Positions 1 through 13,100 of a DNA stretch of 64,000 nt are shown piece by piece. Made by a program: the position numbers and the translations under genes. This DNA is from Glandiceps talaboti. Taxonomy: Eukaryota > Hemichordata > Enteropneusta > Spengelidae. Numbering within the stretch: the first letter of the stretch is position 1; each line of letters begins with the position of its first letter. The stretch covers positions 10,341,460 through 10,405,459 of the forward strand of contig NC_135557.1 in NCBI RefSeq assembly GCF_964340395.1. The letters are read 5' to 3'. The notes beneath the pieces were generated by a model. The model saw only the letters and a list, made by a program, of their open reading frames with translations, was not told where the DNA came from and did no database searches.

Positions 1-542
1 ATTTTCGCACTTCTAACCAAATTTAGAAAACATTCACACCATCAATGACAGCAGATTTTGTATTTACTACTGAGATGTTGATAAGTTTGATTAAAATTTA
101 CTTCTAAATGTGATATACGTATAATGTACTTGCTATGTTTTGAACAACTGCATCTATCCTAGTGATGTCACCGCTACAATTTTCATCATGGTTTACATCA
201 TATGTCATATGAACGTGTCAATTTCAAACTCGTGAATGTTTGTTTAGGGGGAGGAGTTTGTGGCAAAGTTTGTTTATTGAGTTTGTGTAACATTGTCTGA
301 TTCTCCCTTAGGCATGGGTTCCTTTTTCACCGAAAAAAAAATCCTCAGAAATGAGTACATGTTTGGAAGCTGGGTGCACATCCTGTCTACAATCTATCAT
401 AGTAACCCCCCACCCCCACCCCACCAGTGTTACACTTTATCAAATTGTTTCAAATGATAACTTCCACTGTCAAAACTTCATAAATCCCTAATATGTGCAA
501 AGACAACTTCTTCCAATAAATAAAAATAGTAGCCTGACTTAC

Positions 543-1586
543 CTTTTCACTTTCCTCAATGGTTTATCAAACCTAAAATTAAGTGGATATTTATGACTTT
601 TGACAAGGTGATTTTTCCTTTGCTTTGCAGTCTTGAATCGTTCTATACAACTCTGTATTAGACAGCGGTACTGAAACAAGATTAGAAAAATGATTCAGCA
701 GGAATACCATCATAATGAGATAACTCATTCCGACTTAGTCCACCTTAGTCAATCCCAGATGTATAATTGGGTACCTGATAGAATAGAGGTTGCAATGTGA
801 ATGCTTTAATCCTCTGCACTTATAAAGACTGCAATGGATTGTATGCTCCCCAGGGATTTGAAGAAGTATAAAGGGCCGCTGTGTCACTATAGATCCGTGC
901 CAGGGGTAATAATTGTAAAGCTCTCAAATTGGACGTATCATCACCTCATAGTATCATTTCCTAAGAGCTTTGTTTGTCCCTTGGTATTCTGTCGAAGTGT
1001 AAATCAGGGATGTTTTTCATATTGTTCAGACATCGAGGAAAGCAGCAGTGCTCTATGATTAACTGAGTAACCTATACCATGTATACCCCCAAGGTACACA
1101 CAGACAGGAAGTAGAGCACCACCATGGCAAATATTGGAAAGGCCTATTGCAAAAAAAGATGAAAATAAATAAAAACAAATGAATTATTTCTCACCATGTT
1201 TTGTTTCTCTGCCAATATCTGGAACAGTGCATCATGCCACTCTAGTACATGGATGTCAAGTAAATGGTCTGATGGAAAGAATCGTTTACAGTGCATGCAG
1301 ACATGGCGATGTTTAGAGTTGTAGTGTGACTCGTACGAAGAAATACGAGTGAAGAATTGATGACAACCAGGCTCATGGCATTTAAACTCATTCACACTGA
1401 TTGGAATGAAAATAAAATACATTAGTCATAATCTGATCGTATTGTCTTTTGAATGCATATGATGGACATGTATGTACATGTATGTATGTATGTATGTATG
1501 TATGTATGTATGTATGTATGTACATGTATGTATGTATGTATGTACATGTATGTATGTGTGTGTGTGTGTGTATGCATGTACATGTA

Positions 1587-1619
<33 letters not shown>

Positions 1620-4600
1620 ATGTATGTATGTATGTATGTATGTATCATGTATGCATCTATGTATGTATGTATGTATGTATGTATGTATGTATGTATGTAT
1701 GTATTTATGTGTAATTACGGTATATACAAGAATATTATATCTAGACCATGAAAACATAATAATATCCATGATACCAGTCATTAACACATCCTAACATTCC
1801 TTGAGCAACTGACATCGTACTTCAACATAGAACTTGAACTTAAACACTACAGACAATAGATAATTAGACAAATTATCAATTGTCTGTAATACTAGTATTT
1901 GAAAAGTTTATTGTGAAAGCTACACTGAAGATTTTGTCCACTATCATATATCATAATTATATATACATGTATGTTTATACTGATATTAAGATAAGATAAT
2001 ACTTTGAGTCTGAAATTTAAATGCCTGCTACACATGTACAAACAGATATATACAAACAAACTGCCTCAAGAAATAATAAACCCAAAACAAACACAATAAC
2101 ATCCATGATAAAATATGCAGTGAAATACACAAAAACAATACATACATGTACATAATACATAAAAATCATCAAAGGTAAAACAAACACAATGACTTCAAAT
2201 AATGACTTCCATTTGAAGTTAAAATAGAATGTACGGTTTCAATTAAATGTGTCTATTAAAAAGAAAAAAGCAATGTTAAATGACTTGTTTTGTTCGATTA
2301 AAATTTCTGTTAAAAAGCTTGGGAAATAAATGAGTTGATATAAGGGTTAGTGCAAGAAGCTGGCAACCTCAGCCAACCACTTCTGTCAATTCGTCTATTA
2401 TCTATTTCCTGTCTAACAATAGACTACATGTACACTGTTTATGGTCTAAGTGGGTATGTCTCGTCTGTCACTATGCACATAAGTTTGTCTTCAAGTCGCT
2501 CCTGGTAGACTGAGTCCATCGACTGCTGATTTCTATTGATAACCACCCCTGCCTTTCTATTCTCACAACAATGTTTACCACGGCTCAATAAATAATGACA
2601 AAATATCTGGTTGTACATTAAAAGATCGTAACTTTCATAAAAATAAAATCAATGTGGTGTTGGAACAGTGCAAGACTTCTTCTAAAACACAGGGACAGCT
2701 CAACTTTTAACAATTACAATTCAAGGAAATAATATTGGCTAACTGATAAGCATACATGTACATGTACATGTAGTTTGAAGATACAGGGTGAAATAAGGTC
2801 TGGACAATCGGATTGATTTTGATAATGTAATACCTGATTGTGTGTGTATACATGTAATCCATAGAAAGGAGCTAACATGCTGTTGTCTGCTTGCACGCTA
2901 AATTTATTTTACTAGAATACAAGTCTAAAGGATGCAAGTAACAGTGAGTTGAAAGAGATGAATCAATATTTATGACTACTTAGGCTAGTTATAATCGGTG
3001 AAAAGGTGAAATAAAAAAATAAGAGACTGAGAAATGAAGAAAACTATGAAAACCAATATATGACAAATGCATTGACACCTATCAATCATCAATCATCGAA
3101 GTTGATCTCAATACTTTGCCTCTCCTGCAAGATTGGTTAGTTGGTTCTCTTATCATCAAACTCATCACACTGAGTTCTCTTATCATCAAACTCATCACAC
3201 AGAGTTCTCTTATCATCAAACTCATCACACTGAGTTCTCTTATCATCAAACTCATCACACAGTTCTCTTATCATCAAACTCATCACACAGAGTTCTCTTA
3301 TCATCAAACTCATCACACAGTTCTCTTATCATCAAACTCATCACACACAGTTCTCTTATCATCAAACCCATCACACACAGTTCTCTTATCATCAAACTCA
3401 TCACACTGAGTTCTCTTATCATCAAACTCATCACACAGAGTTCTCTTATCATCAAACTCATCACACAGTTCTCTTATCATCAAACTCGTCACACACAGTT
3501 CTCTTATCATCAAACTCATCACACTGAGTTCTCTTATCATCAAACTCATCACACCAAGTTCTCTTATCATCAAACTCATCACACAGTTCTCTTATCATCA
3601 AACTCGTCACACACAGTTCTCTTATCATCAAACTCATCACACCGAGTTCTCTTATCATCAAACTCATCACACTGAGTTCTCTTATCATCAAACTCATCAC
3701 ACACAGTTCTCATATCATCAAACTCATCACACTGAGTTCTCTTACCATCAAACTCATCACAGAGTTCTCTTATCATCAAACTCATCACACTGAGTTCTCT
3801 TATCATCAAACTCATCACACTGAGTTCTCTTATCATCAAACTCATCACACTGAGTTCTCTTATCATCAAACTCATCACACCGAGTTCTCTTATCATCAAA
3901 CTCATCACACACAGTTCTCTTATCATCAAACTCATCACACACAGTTCTCTTATCATCAAACTCATCACACACAGTTCTCTTATCATCAAACTCATCACAC
4001 TGAGTTCTCTTATCATCAAACTCATCACACCGAGTTCTCTTATCATCAAACTCATCACACACAGTTCTCTTATCATCAAACTCATCACACAGTTCTCTTA
4101 TCATCAAACTCATCACACTGAGTTCTCTTATCATCAAACTCATCACACCGAGTTCTCTTATCAAACTCATCACACTGAGTTCTCTTATCATCAAACTCAT
4201 CACACCGAGTTCTCTTATCAAACTCATCACACTGAGTTCTCTTATCATCAAACTCATCACACAGAGTTCTCTTATCATCAAACTCATCACACTGAGTTCT
4301 CTTATCATCAAACTCATCACACCGAGTTCTCTTATCATCAAACTCATCACACACAGTTCTCTTATCATCAAACTCATCACACCGAGTTCTCTTATCAAAC
4401 TCATCACACCAAGTTCTCTTATCATCAAACTCATCACACTGAGTTCTCTTATCATCAAACTCATCACACTGAGTTCTCTTATCATCAAACTCATCACATT
4501 GAGTTCTCTTATCATCAAACTCATCACACAGAGTTCTCTTATCATCAAACTCATCACACTGAGTTCTCTTATCATCAAACTCATCACACTGAGTTCTCTT

Positions 4601-7600
4601 ATCATCAAACTCATCACATTGAGTTCTCTTATCATCAAACTCATCACACAGAGTTCTCTTATCATCAAACTCATCACACTGAGTTCTCTTATTATTAAAC
4701 TCATCACACAGAGTTCTCTTATCATCAAACTCATCACACTGAGTTCTCTTATCATCAAACTCATCACACTGAGTTCTCTTATCATCAAACCCATCACACA
4801 CAGTTCTCTTATCATCAAACTCATCACACTGAGTTCTCTTACCATCAAACTCATCACATTGAGTTCTCTTATCATCAAACTCATCACACACAGTTCTCTT
4901 ATCATCAAACTCATCACACTGAGTTCTCTTATCATCAAACTCATCACACTGAGTTCTCTTATCATCAAACTCATCACACTGAGTTCTCTTTTCATCAAAC
5001 TCATCACACACAGTTCTCTTATCATCAAACTCATCACACTGAGTTCTCTTATCATCAAACTCATCACACTGAGTTCTCTTATCATCAAACTCATCACACT
5101 GAGTTCTCTTATCATCAAACTCATCACACTGAGTTCTCTTATCATCAAACTCGTCACACACAGTTCTCTTATCATCAAACTCATCACACTGAGTTCTCTT
5201 ATCATCAAACTCATCACACCAAGTTCTCTTATCATCAAACTCATCACACAGTTCTCTTATCATCAAACTCGTCACACACAGTTCTCTTATCATCAAACTC
5301 ATCACACCGAGTTCTCTTATCATCAAACTCATCACACTGAGTTCTCTTATCATCAAACTCATCACACACAGTTCTCATATCATCAAACTCATCACACTGA
5401 GTTCTCTTACCATCAAACTCATCACAGAGTTCTCTTATCATCAAACTCATCACACTGAGTTCTCTTATCATCAAACTCATCACACTGAGTTCTCTTATCA
5501 TCAAACTCATCACACTGAGTTCTCTTATCATCAAACTCATCACACCGAGTTCTCTTATCATCAAACTCATCACACACAGTTCTCTTATCATCAAACTCAT
5601 CACACACAGTTCTCTTATCATCAAACTCATCACACACAGTTCTCTTATCATCAAACTCATCACACTGAGTTCTCTTATCATCAAACTCATCACACCGAGT
5701 TCTCTTATCATCAAACTCATCACACACAGTTCTCTTATCATCAAACTCATCACACAGTTCTCTTATCATCAAACTCATCACACTGAGTTCTCTTATCATC
5801 AAACTCATCACACCGAGTTCTCTTATCAAACTCATCACACTGAGTTCTCTTATCATCAAACTCATCACACCGAGTTCTCTTATCAAACTCATCACACTGA
5901 GTTCTCTTATCATCAAACTCATCACACAGAGTTCTCTTATCATCAAACTCATCACACTGAGTTCTCTTATCATCAAACTCATCACACCGAGTTCTCTTAT
6001 CATCAAACTCATCACACACAGTTCTCTTATCATCAAACTCATCACACCGAGTTCTCTTATCAAACTCATCACACCAAGTTCTCTTATCATCAAACTCATC
6101 ACACTGAGTTCTCTTATCATCAAACTCATCACACTGAGTTCTCTTATCATCAAACTCATCACATTGAGTTCTCTTATCATCAAACTCATCACACAGAGTT
6201 CTCTTATCATCAAACTCATCACACTGAGTTCTCTTATCATCAAACTCATCACACTGAGTTCTCTTATCATCAAACTCATCACATTGAGTTCTCTTATCAT
6301 CAAACTCATCACACAGAGTTCTCTTATCATCAAACTCATCACACTGAGTTCTCTTATTATTAAACTCATCACACAGAGTTCTCTTATCATCAAACTCATC
6401 ACACTGAGTTCTCTTATCATCAAACTCATCACACTGAGTTCTCTTATCATCAAACCCATCACACACAGTTCTCTTATCATCAAACTCATCACACTGAGTT
6501 CTCTTACCATCAAACTCATCACATTGAGTTCTCTTATCATCAAACTCATCACACACAGTTCTCTTATCATCAAACTCATCACACTGAGTTCTCTTATCAT
6601 CAAACTCATCACACTGAGTTCTCTTATCATCAAACTCATCACACTGAGTTCTCTTTTCATCAAACTCATCACACACAGTTCTCTTATCATCAAACTCATC
6701 ACACTGAGTTCTCTTATCATCAAACTCATCACACTGAGTTCTCTTATCATCAAACTCATCACACTGAGTTCTCTTATCATCAAACTCATCACACTGAGTT
6801 CTCTTATCATCAAACTCATCACACTGAGTTCTCTTATCATCAAACTCATCACACTGAGTTCTCTTATCATCAAACTCATCACACTGAGTTCTCTTATCAT
6901 CAAACTCATCACACTGAGTTCTCTTATCATCAAACTCATCACACTGAGTTCCCTTATCATCAAACTCATCACACTGAGTTCTCTTATCATCAAACTCGTC
7001 ACACAGAGTTCTCTTATAATCAAACTCATCACACTGAGTTCTCTTATCATCAAACCCATCACACTGAGTTCTCTTATCATCAAACTCATCACACAGAGTT
7101 CTTTTATCATCAAACTCATCACACTGAGTTCCCTTATCATCAAACTCATCACACTGAGTTCTCTTATCATCAAACTCGTCACACAGAGTTCTCTTATAAT
7201 CAAACTCATCACACTGAGTTCTCTTATCATCAAACCCATCACACTGAGTTCTCTTATCATCAAACTCATCACACAGAGTTCTTTTATCATCAAACTCATC
7301 ACACTGAGTTCTCTTATAATCAAACTCGTCACACAGAGTTCTCTTATAATCAAACTCATCACACACAGTTCTCTTATCATCAAACTCATCACACACAGTT
7401 CTATTATCATCAAACTCATCACACTGAGTTCTCTTATCATCAAACTCATCACACACAGTTCTCTTATCATTAAACTCATCACACTGAGTTCTCTTATCAT
7501 CAAACTCATCACACAGAGTTCTCTTATCATCAAACTCATCACACTGAGTTCTCTTATCAAACCCATCACACTGAGTTCTCTTATCATCAAACTCATCACA

Positions 7601-9291
7601 CAGAGTTCTCATATCATCAAACTCATCACACTGAGTTCTCATATCATCAAACTCATCACACACAGTTCTCATATCATCAAACTCATCACACACAGTTCTC
7701 TTATCATCAAACTCATCACACAGAGTTCTTTTATCATTAAACTCATCACAGAGTTCTCTTATCATCAAACTCATCACACAGGGAGTTCTCATATCATCAA
7801 ACTCATCACACAGCGTTCTCTTATCATCAAACTCATCAAACACAGTTCTCTTATCATCAAACTCATCACAGTGAGTTCTCTTATCATCAAACTCATCACA
7901 CAGAGAGTTCTCATATTATCAAACTCATCACAAGAGTTCTCTTATCATCAAACTCATCACACACAGTTCTCTTATCATCAAACTCATCAGAGTTCTCATA
8001 TCATCAAACTCATCACACACAGTTCTCATGTCATCAAACTCATCACACACAGTTCTCTTATCATCAAACTCATCACACAGAGTTCTCATGTCATCAAACC
8101 CATCACACTGAGTTCTCTTATCATCAAACTCATCAGACAGAGTTCTCTGATCATCAAACTCATCACACTGAGTTCTCTTATCATCAAACTTATCACAGAG
8201 TTCTCTTATCATCAAACTCATCACACACAGTTCTCTTATCATCAAACTCATCACACACAGTTCTCATGTCATCAAACCCATCACACTGAGTTCTCTTATC
8301 ATCAAACTCATCACACAGAGTTCTCTTATCATCAAACTCATCACACTGAGTTCTCGTACCATCAAACTCATCACAAAGAGTTCCCTTATTATTAAACTCA
8401 AGAAACACAGAATTCTCTTACCAGTCCTTGAAAGACTGCTTGACGTCAGCTGATTGCAAGATGGCGACCAACTAACCTACATGTATCTTACACGAGAGGC
8501 AAAGTATTGAGATCAACTTCGATGATATGCTAGCTGTCATTGCATTTGTCATATATATTGGATATTTTTTTTCATTTCTCAGTGTCTTCTTCTTTACTTT
8601 GCCATTTTACTGATTATTGACTACATACTTATAACTAGCCTCAGTAGTCATAAATATTGAGTCATCCCTTTCCAAGTCTCTGTTACCTGCATTCTTTAGA
8701 CTATTTATGAATAAAATAAACTTAGCATGCAAAACAGACAACAGTGCGCTATTAGCTCCTCTCTACACACACTATCTATCAGATATCACATTATCAAAAT
8801 CATTTTACAACACCAAGTATCAAAGTTTTTAAATTCCATAATCTCCCTTAAAAAATACATCTAAAATAGACAATTGTTTAGTTTTCTTCTTACAATATTT
8901 GGCTCAGAGCTTAGACTCTTAGAGACCATGGAAGTATAACGTGGGTTATACTTCCATGTCGAGACTAATAGCACCTGTACTTCACATCTTGACTACATAC
9001 TTAGAAGTAGTATAATAGAGATATAGAAAGCGGTCCCACAGAAAGGGTGGGGTTTTTGACAAGTCCATTTCTCCATTATCTCTATTAACACTGACCATAC
9101 CTGTTGAATAAATCATCCTGTTCTTCGAAATCAAGAGAAATTTGTTTGATGAGCAAACAACACGCCAGATTGCCGTCCTCAAAGAAGGGGTCCTCGGGTT
9201 CCAACCTCCGTTTGGCATGTTTATAACTCCAGGACAGCACCCGTCTTTTATGAGACTGCATCTGTTCTTCTTTGCCGTCTTGGAAATCCAT
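543..9291 (-). CDS. ZNF511: ZNF511-like C2H2 zinc-finger protein (3' end may lie off window)
   Basis: Three coding exons join in phase on the minus strand: 9291-9101 (63 codons + 2 nt), 1396-1195 (67 codons, phase 2 to 0) and 670-543 (42 codons + 2 nt), each with GT/AG ends. The ATG at 9291 is the first after an in-frame stop and has A at -3. Residues 30-60 hold an acidic FFEDG segment like the ZNF511 N-terminus. Finger 1 is C70-x4-C75-x12-H88-x4-H93, finger 2 C97-x2-C100-x12-H113-x4-H118, and finger 3 C134-x4-C139-x12-H152-x4-H157. The stretches HLLDIHVLEWHDALFQIL and YPLNFRFDKP are hallmarks of the family. ZNF511 is a little-studied protein with a putative nuclear role; no function can be read from sequence. 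The exon after 543 was not identified in positions 1-540 and may be off window. Intron 1 is inflated by a satellite. Confidence 0.9.
757..930 (-). repeat. Dispersed SINE-like repeat, family A, inverted copy
   Basis: This is the reverse complement of the element at 11480-11830. Shared words include GATAGAATAGAGGTTGCAAT, TTTAATCCT and AAGAAGTATAAAGGGC. The 74-residue open frame over it is repeat-derived. Further copies are at 15120-15420, 27835-27905, 28665-28800 and 59745-59945. Confidence 0.7.
1471..1714. repeat. TATG/TG compound microsatellite
   Basis: Long (TATG)n interrupted by (TG)n and TACATG words. It accounts for all overlapping open frames here. It sits in ZNF511 intron 1, 75 bp upstream (in transcript sense) of the second coding exon. 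Confidence 0.97.
2815..3144. repeat. Left inverted arm of satellite-bearing element
   Basis: This segment matches the reverse complement of 8422-8810 in long blocks. Examples are GATTTTGATAATG, CAATATTTATGACTACT and ATCGAAGTTGATCTCAATAC. The arms are diverged by substitutions and small indels, so they are old. Both lie in ZNF511 intron 1 and directly abut the 30-bp array. Confidence 0.85.
3145..8421. repeat. 30-bp minisatellite array, about 175 units
   Basis: The array is a tandem of a 30-bp unit whose core reads TTCTCTTATCATCAAACTC followed by ATCACAC and a variable 4-base spacer (TGAG, CGAG, AGAG, CACA). Some units are shortened to about 27-28 bp by loss of spacer bases or of one ATC. Because 30 is a multiple of three and the unit has few stops, several frames on both strands stay open for hundreds of codons. 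These carry repeated peptides such as SLIIKLITLS or CDEFDDKRTQ and are not genes. Variants accumulate at the right edge (7600-8421), as expected at an array margin. Confidence 0.97.
8422..8810. repeat. Right inverted arm of satellite-bearing element
   Basis: This is the inverted counterpart of 2815-3144. It carries extra bases near the array (a GCAAGATGGCGACC segment and an ACATGTATCTTACAC insertion) relative to the left arm. Homology fades beyond about 8810. Confidence 0.85.
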
Positions 9292-10072
9292 CTTCTCCAA
9301 AATAAAAGATTTAAATTTGCAAATAAAAGTGGTAATTTCTCGACTACCGACCGCTACATCAACTTACATGAATTGTCGAAATTAAGATATAAAAAGAACA
9401 CATGGCGCTATATTTTCAATATTTCACATAAAACGTTTGTACTGACTGGGTTTTTTCAGTACAGCTTGAGTTGCGGCTGACACAATAAGTTGAAAACCGT
9501 GAAAATTCTGAATGGTACGAAGACTGTGGCGACAACACCAGCCATTTTGCTATGAATGGGATTGTGGGTCGATGTCGACACCACTGGCCAATCAGAATGA
9601 GGCATTCGTGTAGGTCACTCCAGAAATATGCCAAATTATGACAAGGTCGGTCGACTGCAACGGCAATTTTGATACAAATGTAAAGAATAGTTTCTGCATT
9701 AATCGTCTATCTATTCATATATCGGTAAAATAGTTAAATATGGGGGGAAACAGTCAAACAATGCAATGACCCCAAGATCTGTCATGTGAGGTCATCCCTA
9801 GGTATTGACCAATGAACGGAGAGATTTCATGTAGGCGCCAAGCTTAAGTTGTTGGCGCTGAATATTTCGCGTACTTTTTGTGTTCGTCGTCGCAGCTGTA
9901 CAGTCACGGTTGCAGTGCTCTGCAGATTTTCACTTCTTTTCATGGTTTTAGCATAAATTTAGCACTCAAATGGAATCTAACGTTTAAAGCATTAGTAAAC
10001 CGTTTTTCTACAGCCAAAATTTTACCAAATCTGAGAAGATCTTCAAAAACAATTTCATTTTCTGCCATAATC
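9292..10072. promoter_or_regulatory. Divergent promoter region between ZNF511 and the Cut8-like gene
   Basis: The start codons of two head-to-head genes (minus at 9291, plus at 10073) are 781 bp apart, and both 5' UTRs must fit in this gap. It contains GGCGC at 9854-9858 and a TTCGCG motif at 9866-9871, which resemble E2F half-sites. No TATA box is obvious. Two short upstream ATGs with early stops (near 9940 and 9970) precede the Cut8-like start. Confidence 0.55.
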
Positions 10073-10145
10073 ATGGATCGTCAGGTTCTGGGAGATATCA
10101 GTTCTTCGAGATCAACACATGCAGCACCTTCAGCCACAACCGAGA
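10073..10145 (+). CDS. Alternative first coding exon 1a with destruction-box motif
   Basis: The ATG is in a good context (A at -3, G at +4), followed by 24 codons plus one base, then the donor GTAAGT at 10146. The peptide begins MDRQVLGDISSS. R3-x-x-L6-G-D-I matches the RxxLGDI core of cyclin A/B destruction boxes, except that the ninth position is Ser instead of Asn. It splices in phase 1 to 11249. In-frame sequence upstream back to 9878 lacks an ATG. Confidence 0.75.
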
Positions 10146-13100
10146 GTAAGTATTACCCTTATTTAATATAAATGCATCAAAATAAGCAGTGAAAACTAAT
10201 ATTTTCTAGAGTTATCACAGTTTATTTTATGCCTATAATAATCCTGACCAAACAAAAAAGATAAATAACCTCCCGGGATCACTTCTGCTGACATTTGCAT
10301 TGTTACGTCATTTGCAAGTGTGAAGATATAGAAAATTGGTTCATTGTTCTTGTTTCCATACCTTGTCACGTGTGAATACAAATAATTGATTCCTCTTTTG
10401 ATCAAAAAGACGCTAACATTTAGCTGGGGTAGTAGTTAGCAGTACAGCACACGTACAGTCAATCACTTGAAATTCAGCGCGAACGGCTCGGGTCAGCAGT
10501 ATGGCTCGTCACATTGGTCTCACTTCAATTCTTGGACAGTCTTCTAGTACTACACCGTGTTATGACCGTAAGTTGTGTTATTCATTACTTATCGACAACT
10601 TCAGTAGAAGGCATCATTCAGGTATCCGCGGTGGTTTTCAGTCATTTCCAAGGAAATTGTCCAGCCAGAACATGAACGCGCCAAAAAATGCCATTGAAAC
10701 ACCTTGGAGTATACAATACTGTTACGCCAAGCCTACACTGACGCACTGCATTGTATGGAGGGAAATTTTACCGGCTGTAAATCACACATGTGGTTGGTAC
10801 ACTAATTGACCCAAGTTTGAGTATACCGTGATCATTGTAATGTAATCTGGGTTCTGTATATTGAACTTGGGCAAGTTGGGACAATGGTAGTGAGAACCGA
10901 TCAACCATATTGCTTCTTTCTGCTATAGTGCTAGTAGTAGTAGCCATCCATACCCCCCCCCCCCCCTGTTTTAATCGTGGAGGTACTATAAGACTAGGCA
11001 AGCTTTAATAGTCATATTTTGTCATGCAGGTAGAATGACTCCTACCATTCACAACATCACACTTGCCACTTTGAACCAAAAAAATCCAAAAAACAACATG
11101 AAATAGAACCCCTATTTAAAATGTTTATGCATATCTTTTTTTTGTGTGTGTTCGCAGCTGTTGTATTATTTTTTCATCTTTGTTGACTTGTTAGTTTGTT
11201 GTACAATAGTAATAGTTTTGTTTTGTTTTTCTTTTGTGTACCGTACAGATACTATAGATATCCCAGACTCCTTCTTGTCACCACCACCTGTAGACCTGTA
11301 TAATCCACCAGTCCTTGATCTTCATAGTTCACTCCAGGAGTACGGAAATTTGAAGAGAAAGCTGAATTTAGCAGAAGCACAGTTTCAACTCCACCAAAAC
11401 AACATTGTATCAATAGATTCAGATAATGAAGGTAGCTATAGTCTCTATTTATTATATATTTCTTTAATAATAATAATGTTGGTTTTTATATACCGCTTTC
11501 CCACTTTGTGCTGAAAGCGCTTTACAATTATTACCCCTGGCATGGATCTATAGTGGCACAATAGCCCTTTATACTTCTTCAACTTCCTGGGGAGTATACA
11601 ATCCATTGCAGCCTTTATAAGTTTATAGGATTAAAGCATTCGCATTGCAACCTCTATCCTACCCTGTCCCCAAATATACAGCTGGGTTAACTGAGGCACA
11701 CTCATGGTTCAAATCTTGCCCAAGGACTTAAGCCATTCAGAAACTAATGACAGCAACGATGAGGCTTGAAACTGCAACCTGCAGATTCCAAGCTGGCAAC
11801 TCTAACCATTCACCCATCATGACTCCACATACTTCACAGATTGTATTTGAATGCTGAGTCAAGTAATTGATACTGATAGCATCTCTTGTAAAGTACAAAT
11901 TTAGTAGACAAACCCATCGAATCAACAACAAAAGTCCAATTTATTACATTTACAATTAAAATGTTATATTTTCTTTCAAAATAAGGATAAAAGCTGATGA
12001 AATTTTGTGATCTTCAACTTGTTTGCCTCATTGAATTGACGTGCACAGAATTTGTAGTGATGCACCAAAATTGGGGTTCCCTTATCTCTTACCATGGAAG
12101 TATAACCCACCATGCTATTACTGTGTGGTGACTCACAAGATATCCCAGTTTTTATCATTTTGACTCACAACAACACAATTTGGCTCTCATAAGAGGGCAC
12201 ACTGCACCAGACATTCCAATACACAGTTTCAATTCTTCAATGGCTACCAACCATACAAGAATTGTCAAAAGTCAGTGTACCGTATTGAGTAGTGTAGTAT
12301 GATTTCTATTCTAATACGATGAAAGTCGTACTGTAACTTCCAGGAAGTTTGTGACCACACTTAGTCGAAGCTCAGACCACCATTGTTTGGTGTGGTGTGA
12401 GGTAGAAGCATGGTAGTAGCCACCATGTGGCATTGAACTTGAGAGAGATATGCTAATTACCATACATGACAACAATACAGTGTAAATTCTTGTTAGTTCA
12501 TGACTCATTGCTAGTTTGTTTATGTAATCTAAGGTTAAAACATAGACCCTATTTCATGTCTGGTCCATGCTTTAAAAGACTAGAAGCAATTGTATGTAGT
12601 AATCAATCCATGGATTGTTTGATGCTAAAAAGAGTTGTTGACACCTCATCTAAATATGTATATACTCACAGACAAGTAAGAAATATTCACATAATTGAAA
12701 GTTATTTCCATGACAGTAGAGTAATGTTTACTTCAGACACTATTCAGACAATGGGAGAAGGTCTGTTGATCTTGTTTCTTACTTGGCTGTGATATAGGCA
12801 ACATTTGTGTTTCGCCATCTTGAACGCCGCACAGGGTTGTGGGATTGCTCTCGCAATGTGCACCGGGAAATTTGAAGACCACCGAGGGGGTGTAATCGGT
12901 CGAAAGCCATCTTTACTATGGGCAACACCATACGAATACCGCACATTGATTACCGAATTATTTTGAGTTTCCGTGAGAGTTTGAAGAGATAACCATTCCA
13001 TAAACTTCTTTTTATCGTTTTTAATGTACCAAGATTTTTTTTTCACCGAACGTCGTCATTTCAAGACATTTTTTTACGATCGGCGATTTGGACGTGTTGT

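Noticed and set aside
3116-8408. Long open frames (up to 743 codons) with repeated SLIIKLITLS, MMSLMIREL or CDEFDDKRTQ peptides
   Set aside because: They are the 30-bp satellite read in different registers; several frames on both strands are equally open and no splice or start context supports a gene.
9142-9480. 112-codon plus-strand frame
   Set aside because: It is the antisense shadow of ZNF511 exon 1 and its 5' UTR.
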